DNA from: Omphiscola glabra
Lineage: Eukaryota; Mollusca; Gastropoda; Lymnaeidae
Direction of reading: 5' to 3'
Length of the DNA stretch: 64,000 bases
Assembly (NCBI GenBank): GCA_964017045.1
Contig: OZ024794.1
Coordinates: 24,299,340 to 24,363,339 of the forward strand
The notes below the pieces were generated by a model. It was not told where the DNA came from. It saw nothing but the letters and a program-made list of their open reading frames with translations, and did no database searches. This document shows, in pieces, positions 33,201 through 46,100 of the stretch; within the stretch, counting starts at the first letter, position 1; every line of letters starts with the position of its first letter. The translations under genes were made by a program, and so were the position numbers.

Positions 33201-36200
33201 CCCGGATGGTGAGCCATACACTGCCAGTCCGCGCAACATGAATATTTATGGTCTAATAAAAATAAAATACAAGGTAATAAATCTGCTGCTGATCCCTGAA
33301 GCAATTTTTGATACATGTCCACTGGTCCACCAAACTTTAAAGTTTCTCAACGACTGCTCTTTATTAAGCATTATTTTAAACAGTGTTATTTAAATTTGAA
33401 CAGAGGAAGAACTGTGGCAGTTGATCCCACGGCATAAACCTGGCAAGAGGCATGGACATGTGGCTGTAGTTGTTTCCAACAACATGTGGCTGCACGGAGG
33501 GATGAAAGAGCTTACTGCTCTAGCAGACTTTTGGGCTTTTAATTTCTGTAAGTTCTATGTTCGATTTTTTTCTAAGCCCTTTGCTTCAACAGTTTTTTCC
33601 TTCCAAAAAAAAAGAAAATTTGTCACCACTTTCAACTAACTTAATTCCCATAACAATGGGGACAGTCTCAAATATCTTCCTATATTTTGCAAGGACCTCA
33701 ATATGATTGTGACCTTACAATTTTCTTCAATTTTGCCACTACCAAAATATACACCTAAAGGCTACCACCAGCACTCAGGCCAAAACACAACTCTGGTATA
33801 CCCAACACACAAGGCTAGGCAAATAAAGATTGTAAACATTTAAGCTTTTTATGTCTTTTTATGTTGTTTCTGGAGGGGTTATAAAAAATACTTATTCACT
33901 CTTTTTTCTCAACTTTTTACACACTTTCACTTTCACCAACAAAAATTTTAATTACTGCGTTATTGTGTGTATTCAAAGGTAGCGTTTAAATTTCATAAGC
34001 TTTTTTTTTTAGAAATTCCCTTTGCTTCTTTATTCTGTCCAGACTATTTATTCTGTCCAGACTGGTTCTAAGATTAAAAAAGATGTTCAATTAGCTTGAG
34101 AAATGATTTATTTCTACTAGTAGCTAAGTGTTCAAATTCCCTTTTTTAAAAGGTCCATATGAACACTGACTTGCAAAAAATATATATTTATAAACCATTT
34201 GAAATTTAAATTAAGCAATCTTATTAGTTTTTTAATTATTTTTCAACTCTTATTTTAGCCATGTGTACCTGGACTAAGATCAAAGGTGTGGGGATGAGTC
34301 CAACATTATCAAATCACACAGCTCATGTGGTGAGAATTCCTATGGTGGAAAATTTTTCGGCTGTAACTACGGGCTCGTGGGATATATTTTTGTTTTAATG
34401 AAAACTTTTTATTTTAATTACTTCACATCTGTCTCTAACAGAGGTTTCCTTTATGTTTAGATTTTTCAACTTAAGCTTAGTAACAGTTTTACTTTTGATT
34501 CCTTTTCATTTTAAAATTCTTTTAAAAAATAATTAAATTTTCAGTTTGACAATTCACTTGTATTGCTTGGTGGCACCAGAGCTGGTCAACTCATGCATGA
34601 TATCTGGATATTTAGATTTGGTGAGATAAAGTTTCAGTAATTTCTACTAGTTTTAAGGGCATTTATCATTTTTAAAAGTAAAAGTTGCAACAAGTGCGTT
34701 AAATGAAGAAAACAATTTTCATTGTAATATTTTATGCTATACTCATTATTAGAAGTATAGGGAAATAGATTTTTAACATATGTTATGAATTTTTATCATT
34801 GATATATAGATCTACATTATTTATTTATTTTTAACTTTAATTTATGTCTTTGCAATGCTCATCATACCACTATGTATTTGTAATTAGTTACTAAATTTGA
34901 TCTTATTACAATATTATGGATATATTTATTACTTATTTATGCACATTTCTTTAATTTTTTTAACAAAGACTTTATGCTTTATTAACTTCAACAGACACAG
35001 AGACCTGGAAACAAGTGACCACTCAGTATGGGGATGTTTATCCTCCATTATCACTCCATACTTCAGTCCTGCTGCAAGCATCGAAGATGCTAGCCATAAA
35101 CGCAGACCATACACGTTCAGTGCCGCTGTTGGGGACAAAAACAGCCCTGTCCATGCTGGAAACTGTCAGACCTCAAACAAGCCCAGCAATGGATGCAGCT
35201 GATGTCAGCTCTCCAAGCATCAGACATGACAAAACCCCCATTGTTGATATTCTTCAAATGGATACCATAGAAGTAGGGGACACCAATGCAAAGGAAAGGG
35301 GTGATGGATTTAGTTCATATTCAGAAGCAGAAACATCATTCAGCACTGTGTACTGTAGAAGTGGTGAAAACAGCAATGAATTAGTTTATACAAAGAAAGA
35401 CTTCTGTGGTGTGCTGGAAAGAAGTCAGAGGGAGACAACTAGGAGAGTGAGGCCAGCTTCTGTTGAACACAGCAGCGATGATCTTCCCTTGCTTCAGCGG
35501 TTTCATTCCGTGGTTTCTGATGTTGACATGGGAGAAAATAATATGACATTAACAATATCTGATGAACAAGTTGATATTTCTGGAGAAACAGACTTATTTG
35601 GCAACAAAATACTCAGTACGTTTACAAATCTTAACAGTTCAGCTCTCACAACAAAAGACCCTGATGCCTATGTTTTACCTGGCTCATCTGTGTGTGTTGT
35701 GCCCAGAAAATGTGAAAATAATATACCTCAAGTGCAAAAATCATCTTCAAAAATATTTCATCAAAAGAAAGGTAATACTCATGAAAACACATCTTCCAAA
35801 ATTAGTTCAGCAGTCACTAATCATCATTTTGTGAATCCGTATTACATGGAGTTGTATGATGACATCAAACAAATAGAGTCTGAGCAGTCATCATTTTCTC
35901 AGAACAGCTCAATTAACATGCAAAGTGACACTGTCAGTTTTGAACCAAGAAAATTTACAATCGTACCCAGGGATAAAACTTCACCTCTAAGAGCAAAACA
36001 ATCAGAAGACTTGACAATTGAAGATTTAGAATTTTGTGATATTGAGCAATTGTTTAAAGATGTGAAATTAACATCTGCTTTAACTTCCTCTGAAGGCTCT
36101 TTGAGAGATGTGGGCAATTTCCCACACCATGTTTCAGGGAAAGATTTTAACAGCGCGATGAAGAAACGGCTTTCTGAATCCTGTGGAAATTTGATCCCCT

Positions 36201-36637
36201 GTGGTGTGTCAAAAGATCCTCTGGAATATTTGCCTGGTTTTGACAAGAAATGTGCTAATGAATCTAGGAATGAATGGAAGCATAAAGTTTTCAACTCTGT
36301 ATCTCATGATGTAGCCAAAACCACTGTCCTGAAACAGTCTGTGAAAGTGGATGAAAGATTGCTCTATGAAGCTAATCACCACTCAAAAGGAACACAGACA
36401 TCAGCTTTGAAGACTGACAACACCCCAAAGTACAATCACTTTTTGACATCAAAACCTGGGGGGGAAATATTTGTGTCCGCTGTTCAAGACTGCCCCTCAA
36501 AGGCCACCACGCCCACACCTGCTAAAAATAGTGTTCTGGGGGATTCTGAGCTTTGTATCGTTCTTATTGGCGGACTAACAGATGACCCAAGTTTTAAGAT
36601 AGAGCCACTGAAAATGTGGAAATGCCATATTTATTGA
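30157..36637 (+). CDS. Kelch-repeat (beta-propeller) protein with very long disordered C-terminal insertion
   Basis: Nine exons splice to 864 codons: 30157-30226, 31684-31965, 32393-32472, 32706-32778, 32886-33041, 33404-33547, 34259-34329, 34545-34620 and 34995-36637. All introns are GT-AG and all phases match. Residues about 75-345 are successive kelch blades with the usual H-[ST], GG and W signatures: FHHAAC...YIFGG...FWRLDI; QGHTM...LIFGG...LWIFNT; EHSAVV...YIYGG...FWVFNI; GHVAVV...LHGG...FWAFNF; HTAHV...LLGG...IWIFRF. Kelch propellers bind protein partners, often as substrate adaptors or scaffolds. No BTB, F-box or BACK domain is visible, and I do not recognise a named orthologue. Exon 1 is the least certain part. 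Confidence 0.88.
33190..33232. repeat. GC-rich hairpin in kelch intron
   Basis: GCGGACTGG (33190-33198) pairs with CCAGTCCGC (33224-33232) around a GC-rich loop, inside an otherwise AT-rich intron. It may be part of a SINE-like fragment (about 33165-33245); origin unclear. Confidence 0.4.
34995..36637 (+). CDS. Last kelch-gene exon: disordered region plus terminal kelch strand
   Basis: The exon opens with DTETWKQV and LSLHTSVLL, the first half of a kelch blade. About 490 Ser/Thr/Asn/Asp-rich residues without a recognisable fold follow. It closes with ELCIVLIGGLTDD then LKMWKCHIY and a stop: a GG doublet, and a W at the spacing of a blade's second half. The simplest reading is that one blade is split by the disordered insertion, which is encoded entirely in this one exon. 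The frame is uninterrupted for over 1.6 kb in an AT-rich region, which strongly supports real coding. Confidence 0.9.
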
Positions 36638-36797
36638 TGCAATAGATTTGATGTCCTTCTTTATATTGTAAAATTTTATTTTTAGATTAAGTAGAACCAG
36701 ACCGTTTAAATTTATGATCATTTTTCTCTTTGAATTGTGGTCAAAGTTCCTTTCTCACAAAACAACAATAGCATATGCAACAATGTATATTTTGTTC

Positions 36798-36803
36798 AAT
36801 AAA
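36798..36803 (+). terminator. Polyadenylation signal of the kelch gene
   Basis: AATAAA about 160 nt after the kelch stop codon, followed by T/GT-rich sequence (CCCTTGTCCCTTCTT). A plausible cleavage signal. Confidence 0.65.
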
Positions 36804-37264
36804 TACCCTTGTCCCTTCTTATGAACAAAACAAAATATGGTTTACAAAAACTCTTGATCATTTGTAAAACATATCTGAAAACTTCTTAAAAGTTTAATCA
36901 TTTTGCATCTTATGAAATTGCTTAACATATTGCACAACAATTTCCAATAACTTGTTGGAAAGTCTGCCCAAAGAATATCCTTGTATTCTTGTGTTCAATA
37001 CATCTGAACTCTTCTTTTTTGTGAATTTCCTTTTTTTTTAAAGTATTATGTTTATGATATTTTTCTATTATAATCTAAGTGGCATGAATACTCTCAGCCT
37101 GATGGCTGCATTCTTTTATTGCCGTAAAGAATGATTTGCATTTTGTTTTTTTGGACCAACATTCTTCTAATTTCATATATGGGATTTTTTGTGTATATTT
37201 CTATTTGACGGTGCCTCCTACCACAAGCTATATTCATTTACAAACCGGTTCTTGGTATAAAGAG

Positions 37265-37332
37265 TTAGAGGGACACATCACAATGTGGAACTGTATTAAA
37301 GGGTCGTGGCTTTAGGAAGGTTGAGAACCACT
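37265..37332 (-). mobile_element. SPIN-like hAT element, 5' end only
   Basis: The minus strand begins CAGTGGTTCTCAACCTTCCT and continues with GCCACGACCCTTTAATACAG and TTCCACATTGTGATG, then similarity fades. This is the same terminus as the element at 19400 and, as remembered, closer to the SPIN consensus start. The matching second terminus is missing, so it is truncated. Confidence 0.72.
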
Positions 37333-37439
37333 GGTGTAGAGTGTTGGGGTACCACTCCTCAGCCTTGTCCTGATAGTAGCTGAAAACAGAGGAGCGTTTG
37401 TTTTGTTTTACTCCTTCTCCTTCTCCAAGGAAAACATCA

Positions 37440-37562
37440 ATGACCAGTTTCTCCAACCTGATACTCTTATGGCTGGTACAGTTCTTTAGTGGACAGCTAA
37501 ACACCAGTTACTCCAGCCTTATGCAATTATGGCTGGTACAGTTCTTCAGTGGACAGCTAAAC
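37440..37562. repeat. 60-bp tandem duplication
   Basis: Two copies sharing TATGGCTGGTACAGTTCTT and GTGGACAGCTAAACA, about 60 bp apart. Confidence 0.85.
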
Positions 37563-40500
37563 ATAATACTCCTCCATTAACTCCTCAAATAACTCTTCTT
37601 CCACTCTCAAGTTCGCGGAATTTTTTTTATTCACAAATTACACACCATTCAAAAATAAAAATTGTTTTTTTTTTCTTTTTAAATATTTATTTCATAAGAA
37701 AATAGTGGAAAATACTAAATAAAGGGATAGAAGTTCATGGCTTGGAACAGTCGTTGCTCTGCTTATACTCTAGTGTTACAGAGCTGAAATTTGGTACACA
37801 GCATAGTCTCGGGGGGCATATTTTAAGGTCAATATAATATAGCTGCATGTTCAATTCTACTATTGCGTAAATACATGAACTGAAAATGGCAGTTTAAGGT
37901 TCATTGACTTAAGGTCCAGTCACTTACACTAAGCAACAGTGCAGCTTTGTTTAGAAAAAAACTTACCACCTGTTCATTAAAATTTTTGAATAATAGTAAC
38001 AAAAATTTGGTTCTCAAAAAAAAAGTGTTTTTTGCTTTTTTTCTTTTGCAGCTTCTCTACATGTTATTACTAAAATACTTGTGTGCACCAAGAAAGCGTT
38101 TGCCTACAGTTGTATGTTTACACTATATTTTTAAGCCCCCTGCTCAAAATCCTTAACCAAGCTATATCAATGCTAAATTTATTTTTTTTAAACATTTTTT
38201 CTAGAAGAGTGTGATATGCCATGTCTCTGTTATGTACCTTAAATCTAAGGCATTTTGTTATCCCCTGAGGCCGCCCCATTTAGCACCTCTGCCACCCATT
38301 ATGGTCAAATCAGCAGCTTCCATTCTATCTGATTTAGAGAGAAACAATTACAACTGTGTGCAACTCAAGGGATGGGCACAACAAAAACCACATTCTGTAA
38401 ATTTGCCTATGTTAACTAATGAGTGCATCAAAGAAACAATAATAGCTAATCCGCACTCAAAATTTCTAGCCTCCAAAATATAAAAAGCATTAAAAAATGC
38501 AATATTCAGGATGCAAGTGTTCTGATAACATTAGCACACACAAAAATGCATCTGTTGGCCTGTAAAGAAAACAAATATATATTGATGTACATATCTTAAT
38601 TCATTTTACTGAATAAGCATAATGAAAAAAGTATACATCAATTCAGATCAAGATATACATAAATATACAGTTTTCATGCCCTATTGGTATATACAATGGA
38701 GCAGAAAATATTTACCTATCTTACATATTGATATGTCAATTTTAACCCATTTTGATGATTGACATTTATTTAACTTAATTAAATTCTTATTTAATTTTTT
38801 TATCATTTATTATTACGGGATTTCAAATGTGATTGTCCAAAAAACAAAATTTGTCCATCCCTCTTTCCTCTTATTACTTATGTTTGCTAACCCATACTTA
38901 ACATTTCTAGTATCGATGTGTACAATTATTAAATTTGTTGCTCTATTTACATCGTAATGACATAAACGTTTTTAAATGCATATAAATAGACCTTGTTATC
39001 TCCCACAAATATTTTTTTTTTTCAAAAGGTCACAAGAGTGAAACCTGATTCTTTTTTTATAAGCATTGAGAAAAAAATTACAATTTGAGCTTATGTAACT
39101 CCTGTCATAATGTTCATGTTCTTGAAAACTAAAATAATTCAAGACTCATTTTAAATAGAATTTATGAAAGAGCAATATTTAACATACTTAATGCAGATAA
39201 TATGCAACTGCAGATGTAATAAGTTTTAACATATCAATGAAGAAACCATAATAGAATGCAAGTTCCATTTCCTCTTTTTTTTACTCTGTTTATATATTTT
39301 TTAATAATTTTATCTTGTTCATTTTGTAAATTTAAAATGTTACTTTGTGGTATTATACACCATAAAATTATTGAATATCAATCACAATATACAAAAAGAA
39401 ATGACAATATTGACAATTAGATATATTTTTTCCCTTGAGTCAACAAATTAAATTCATATATATAAAAAAAAAAAGTTTGATTTATAATACAATAAGCTAC
39501 TTTTGATTAGCATTAATATCATATAAGCTGGTTTGATAATTTCTCTGTTACAAATAACTTATTTATTGTGCTAAATTTATATTTACGGCAAGAAACATAC
39601 TCAATTCATTACAGCTGTTTTTTTGTAAATTTTAGCACTGTAATATTTACCTCTCTTTCTGATCATTTTATTGGTTACATGTCTAAACTGTTCAAAAGTC
39701 TAGTCTTCTTTTTTCAAATATTCATTTGCAATGTCATTTCCTTTTTGACTGATTTGCTTTATAATTTTCTTTTTACAATTCATAAGTCATCATTTCAACT
39801 TTGTGTGTTCAAGAAATTCGACACTGTGTAATTTAACCATTTAGAATCTTTAAAAATATTTTTGATTACGGCCTCCAGATTCTAGATTTTTTGAAAAGAA
39901 TTATCAAAAGTTTTTTTTTGTATTTTTTTTTAATGTATTTTAAATTTAGAACATTCATGTAATAATGTTCTAATGAGAAATGTACTTATAATTCTAATCA
40001 TAATCATCATAAAGTTATATTTCCTGTGAGACCACATATTCTAAGGTCAATAGCTGTAACTTATTTCTCAAGGACCTATTTACTGGTTATGTCCATTGAA
40101 GCTTTTTCTTTCTTTGATAAAGCCCCTATTTTGCTTTTCCATGACTTATGGAAGTGAAGCATAGTGTTTCTTAAAAATTATTTTTAATATATACCGGTAT
40201 TACTTTATGCTAAGACAAGTTAATGAGCCTGTTATGTTAAAGACACTTTAGAACATTCCAAGTGAATTTTTCATGATTGTAGAATAATTCTAATTACAGA
40301 ATTATTTCTTTTAAATACAGTCAAGAAGAACATTATACTACTTTTTTTTTATATACATTAACTTAGAGGGTTATGAATGGTTTTGAAAACCAGTAAGTCA
40401 AAATATAAAAAAACTCTATTATTTTTTTTATACATCAATAAAATCATACTATTAACAAACTTTTTGGCAATTGATTTCCTTTATTTCTATGAAATCTGAC

Positions 40501-40903
40501 CCATGTTACAAGCTTTATATTTTCCAATTAGTGTGGCTATACACCATGTTGTACAGGTTTTCACATAAAATTGCAGATGTTCAAAAATGGTGGTGGCAAT
40601 CAGAATCTTTTTTTCTTTCCTACAAGAACTCCACTGTTGGTCACAATGGAGGTTAATACCCTTTTTATCCACTCAAAGTGACCTTTTGGATCACCAGGCT
40701 ATCAATGAAGCACAGTCTAAATAAGATCTGGCTGCTGTGACTGTTACTACCTTTTGCGGGAATCATCGGTGAATGAACAGCTTATTTATAGCTTTTAGTA
40801 ACTTATAAAGAATTACATCAATGGTATTCTTTTAATGACTTTTTAATAATTTCATACATTTAGATTACGGGAATGTTGCAGGCTTATTAAAGGACAATTT
40901 AAT
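37563..40903. other. Intergenic, between convergent kelch and VPS41 genes
   Basis: Strongly AT-rich. Frames at 38211-38483 and 39568-39831 have no domain or splice support. No gene recognised. Confidence 0.5.
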
Positions 40904-41124
40904 TACAGTATTTTCACGTATATAAGACACATTTTATACAAAGTTTTATGTACCCCGCACCCAGGGTGCATCTTATATATGGGTATATAAATTGCTCAGT
41001 GCGACAGATGGCTAGGCCGCTTGCATCTTACTTAACTTTAGTTTACACAATTCGTCAAAACCCGTGTCTTATATATGGGTGCGTCTTATAATTAGGTGCC
41101 ACTTGTATGCACAAAAATACGGTA
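40904..41124. mobile_element. MITE with TACNGTATTTT termini
   Basis: About 220 bp from TACAGTATTTTCACGTATAT to AAAAATACGGTA, giving short inverted termini (TAC[AC]GTATTTTT). Internally, ATAAGACACATTTTATA and GGGTGCGTCTTATAATT form longer imperfect inverted arms, and CTTATATATGGGT occurs twice. Superfamily not assigned. Confidence 0.65.
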
Positions 41125-41375
41125 ACGCTCTCTAAAAAACTGAAAATTAAACCGACACTTGTTACATGGAACTTAAACAAATCCACATATTAAGAAAAGG
41201 GCAAAGATTGCATGTGTTCATAACAGTGATAATTATTCTAAAAAGTAAATAAAAATTCAACTGATAATTATTTAAACTTTTAACTTTTTGTGTACAGGTC
41301 TTTGAGGATTATTTTTTTTACAGGTTTTGATCCCACAGGTTGGCAAGCATAAGACTGAAATTTGCTGGTTGGTAA

Positions 41376-41410
<35 letters not shown>

Positions 41411-41470
41411 ATACAAAGATGATTTAACATGAAGGTTAAAAAAAACATTAAATTAAAAAACCAAAGTAGT

Positions 41471-41486
41471 TTTATTTAATTTTATT
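41471..41486 (-). terminator. Probable VPS41 polyadenylation signals
   Basis: Two overlapping-spaced AATAAA hexamers on the minus strand, about 670 nt after the VPS41 stop codon. Other A-rich hexamers lie nearer, so the site is tentative. Confidence 0.4.
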
Positions 41487-42145
41487 GAACAATTATCTCT
41501 CAGATTAAGTCTGCAAGCCACAATGGCAAATAACATGTAATCCTTAAGTAAAAGATCAGGCAATATATTTTGTGAGATTGTTCAGTTTCTATTAACAAAG
41601 GTAGAATTTCAATAACAATTTAAGAACAAAAACATACAAATATTGCTGATTAAGAAAATTTAAAGCAAGAAAACAATGGTTTAATTGAATGTTTTTAATG
41701 AGTATACAGAACATTACCAAACAAAAATGTAAAATAAAAATGAATTTGTAACAGGAAATTTTTTTTTTAATAACTTTGCATGAATGAACATTCAGTTTTG
41801 ATTTTTATCTGTTAATTTTATACTAATTAAACTGCCATTACTCTCAAGACCACAAATGACAAGAAGCAAAATATCTTATATAAATAATTTACCAAGGTTC
41901 TAGAGACCAAACTTAATATTTGACTAGATATATTAGATTAACATCTAAAAGTAAAATTTTCTTATGATTATATAGGTTAACACCATGTCTGTCTCTGTCC
42001 TGCCAGATACATTTTCTTTATAAATCTATTTAAAGAAAAACAACACAAGTACCAGATGATAATTTTAAATATTTTACAAATATCACATTTTTAAATGTTA
42101 CGATAAAGCATACAGACATTTATCCTTAAAAACTTGGCATTTACA

Positions 42146-43178
42146 TTACTTTAGATAGTGCTCTCTTGTTCCTGGACGTCTATCCTTTTTGATAGAGTTA
42201 CAAATAATGCAGTTTGTCTGAAATTGATAATTAAAAAATTTTTTATCATTATGACACTATATAAAACCAAAGCACACTAAATGAGGTTTATATATAGATT
42301 ATCTATAAATAGAGTTACAAATAAAATTTGTCTGAAATAGATAGTAAATGTTTATGACACTATATCAAATCAAATGACACTATATAAAACCAATTGACAC
42401 TAAATGAGGTGTAGGCCTACTTATATTTTATCTATAATTGTTCACATATAAAATAACGGGGGATGCACTTTCTATGCCTAAATTACAATCACACTGCATT
42501 TTGCCTAAGTCAAATATTTCTATCAGACAAAAAGTACAAAGCAATATTCTGTGATTTTTTTACAAATTATGTTGTTTTTTTAATTTAACCTTATATATCA
42601 CCTTATTGACAATGGCATTCAATATGAAATTTCTTCTGTAATATGACCATTGACAGTTGCACTTGTCATACTCTGGGTTGCCTGAAGGGGTTATCAATAC
42701 TCATTCGTATAGAATTAAGTTCATTATAACTCAAGACTTACAGCACGCGCTGGTAAACAATCTTCATGAAAGGCATGACGGCAGTGAAACACATTAAGAT
42801 TACTGGCAAATCGCAGATCTGAAAAAAAGAAAAATTTTAACATTAATAAGACTATGTGCCAATCTAAAATTGTAAAAGACTATGAGCTATTTCAAACAGA
42901 AAATGATAAAATGCTAAAGAAAAGTAAAGAAGAATTACATGCAGACAGTTTTAGATATGAAACAATGAAAACTTTTCACTTCAAATCTTTATTTAGTTAG
43001 GAAAAAAAAAAACCAAAGCGACTTTGTCAGGAAAAAAAGAAGAAAACAGATGAATGAAATTGTAATTCTTCAAGGATTAACTAGGCACAGCACACAAATA
43101 AGAAATACATTTAGTACATGTTTAATGACTCACCATTGACAGTCAACCTCTGATTGCACACTGGACAAAGCTGACTTT
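42146..43178 (-). CDS. VPS41: VPS41 exons 25-27: C-terminal RING-H2 finger
   Basis: Three small exons encode the zinc-binding end. Exon 25 gives C-P-V-C, exon 26 gives FHCRHAFHEDCL (C-x-H and H-x-x-C ligands), and exon 27 gives NCIICN, ending REHYLK before TAA at 42146-42148. The ligand order (CxxC, CxH, HxxC, CxxC) matches VPS41 RING-H2. The RING is split over three exons, so skipping any of them would abolish it. Confidence 0.95.
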
Positions 43179-46100
43179 CTGAATAGTATTAGAATGAAAC
43201 TTTAATGAGATTTTTTTAATGAAGACAATTTACATTATGCTCATATTCACAAATATTTATTTGACAATACATAACTTAATTGGTTAGTACCCCTGAAGTA
43301 TTATTTTTTTAACATAATTAAGTTTTGTCTTCTTTCTATGGGGAGTTGCAATGGTCAATTTCCATATCCAGCTTAGTTTTTTAAATTTAATATCTATTTC
43401 TCAAAACTGCTACCACAGTGATGGTTTTTTTTTTCCCTTTAAAAAGTTACATGACTTTGTATGTAGGGCAGTAAGAAAAGCACACAAAAAACTCCTTAAA
43501 TAGTACAAATATATGTTAATAACACAACCATAACATAACTAGAAATAGTTGAAATGCTTTTGGAAAAAATAATTTTATTATATTACCACAAAAATTTAAG
43601 AACACATTTCTACTACTGAATTAGACCCATACAAAACATACTTTTAAAAAAAAATTAAAAAATCCTGTTTTGAAATACATGGTGTTAAATAGAAATTAAA
43701 ATAGAATTTAATTGCATTTGGGATTATACTTACAAGTGTTGTACTGCAAAAAATAAATTTAGCACTTACTATCCCAACTTTAAAATATCAATTAAAACAT
43801 AAGCTTACCATCAACAAATACTCCTCGTTTCCTAGTTTTCACCATCCTCTCAAGGAGTTTGAAACTGTCAGCAACCAATATCTTCCTACAACCATCCCGT
43901 AATGACAGCTGTAATGAAATATAAGGAAGTCATCATTTGTTCAATACCTTTCAAAGTGACATCCATTCAAAGGTGGTGTTTATCAATTATATTTCATATG
44001 CAAAAATTATATTTTTTTGTTTTTGTAAAGTAACGAAAAATTATTGCATGCTTTCGATTTATTAGCATCTACCTGAAGGTTATAATCTTGTAGGATTTTG
44101 ACAAGGGAATCTCTCAAGCCTGGAATTTCCATTCCAATTTGTATCCTACTGATGACTTTAATGGGGTCGATATGGGCACCCACATTCTGTAGAAGAGCTG
44201 TGATAAACTCTGGACACAGAAGTGAATTAAATCAGTACAAAATTCAATTGTATGTGAATTAACTTGAACAAATTTCTCACATTACCCAGTTAAACCAGAA
44301 TTGTATATAAATATTACAACTGATAAGTTTAATGTAAATTGTTGTACACACTTGGGTTTCCCATTGCATATTCTATTAGATTCTTCCATAATTCCTCATC
44401 AGCCTGCTCCATACAAAATTGAATGGCATGATTTACATCTTGCAGCCTCTCTGTAATCAACTTGAGAGCTTCTGTTAAATTGCCCATTCGACCTGAAAAA
44501 TAAATCATTTTTAGGAAATATTTTAAATTGATTTAAATTGGATATTTAAATTATGTGCTGTGAAAACTAGAAAGTATTTGAAGAACTAATGTTACTGTTT
44601 AAATCATTTTTTCCCCAACAGACCTCTGCAAATGAAGTTACCAAATATTTAAACATAAAAATTCTCCTCATCGCTAGTGCAACCATTCAAAGCCAAAAAA
44701 AAAAAAATAAAACAACTTTACAAAAAGTAAGAGTCATGTTACCAATTATTACTGCAATAATATTAGAATGATATTTTCCAAGTATAATTGTAAATTAAAT
44801 GTATAGAAAAATCACTGGCTGTTCAATTATTGCCATACCCAAAAGGAACACTTGCTCTTTGACGTAATCTCTTGCCTCACATTCCTCCAAAGCTGATTGC
44901 AGTGGGTAAAATTCACTTCTGCGAAGAAATGGCAAAAGCTTTGTTCTGTCATACTCAGCATACAGCTTGACCAGTTGGCCATGATATTTTTGTGTGCCCT
45001 GTAAATCTTTCTGGACCAGTTGATCAAGGTACTGAATGGAAATTTTTGAAAGAACAACAAGGTGAAAAAAGTTGGTTATCTGTCCAACCAAAAAAAAAAA
45101 AGCCAAACAATTTTAAATTAACATTAATGAACAAAGAATTGTCAAATAAAGAGGAAGACATTGCTAAAACAGGCTTCACAGTAAAGATTGTCATAAATTG
45201 TTTTGTGTCATTTCAGTTTAGAATAACCTTCGTGAATGTATAACTGGTTCTTACCACATGTAGATAGTTCTGAGACTTGTTCAATTGTTGTAATACTTTT
45301 TCTACCTGTAATTTTCAAGTTATAAGAAATGCTTCACACAATGTATAGCTAAAACATATTAGAATGTCAGATCATCTTGAAAGTAAAAAAGGGGAACATC
45401 CAAATGAATATCTGTTTAGCGTTTGGCATAAGCATTTACTTCCCAAAACAATTTCAGTAATTCTTTAAACCAATTTGTCTAGAAACACATTCGTCTGAAT
45501 ATGTAATATTCTTAAAATACTTTAGTCAGATATCTTATGAAATATCAGGAATGTGCTTTTTGTTGAAATTAAAACATTATATTTGGTTTACATACTGAAA
45601 TTGTTTCACTGTTATCAAGAAGCATTTTGACAGTCCTCTCTTGGTCCAGGTCCATTAGCTGGATAATTTTATCACTTATATTGTTATACAAGTTATGGTT
45701 GTGGATCAGTGTGAAAACATCTTTGTGTTTTAATCTGTAATAAAGTTTACATTTGCAAAAAAATTTATGATTTGTGAACAAACATGCTCACCTGTTATGA
45801 ATAAGAAGTAGTAAGGAATTTGATATCTTATAAGTTTTTTTAAAATAAATTATCTATATAATTTGTTGTGAAATAGCAGTTGTAAAGTAAAGAAGTAAGT
45901 AAATATACTTAAAGATTTATTTATATATTAACTAAATAATTCCCATCATTTAACAAAAAATGTGTTTGTCATTATATTTAATGAATCTTTTAAGTTAAAC
46001 TAAATTAACTTACTTTATAAAATTAATTCAACAGTTACATCTAAAAAAAAAGGCATTTAGGTCTGTTACATATATTTTAAATCCTAATTTCTAAAGGACT

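Noticed and set aside
33165..33245. tRNA-like GC-rich segment in a kelch intron
   Set aside because: It forms a single short stem; no cloverleaf or conserved A/B box could be identified by eye.
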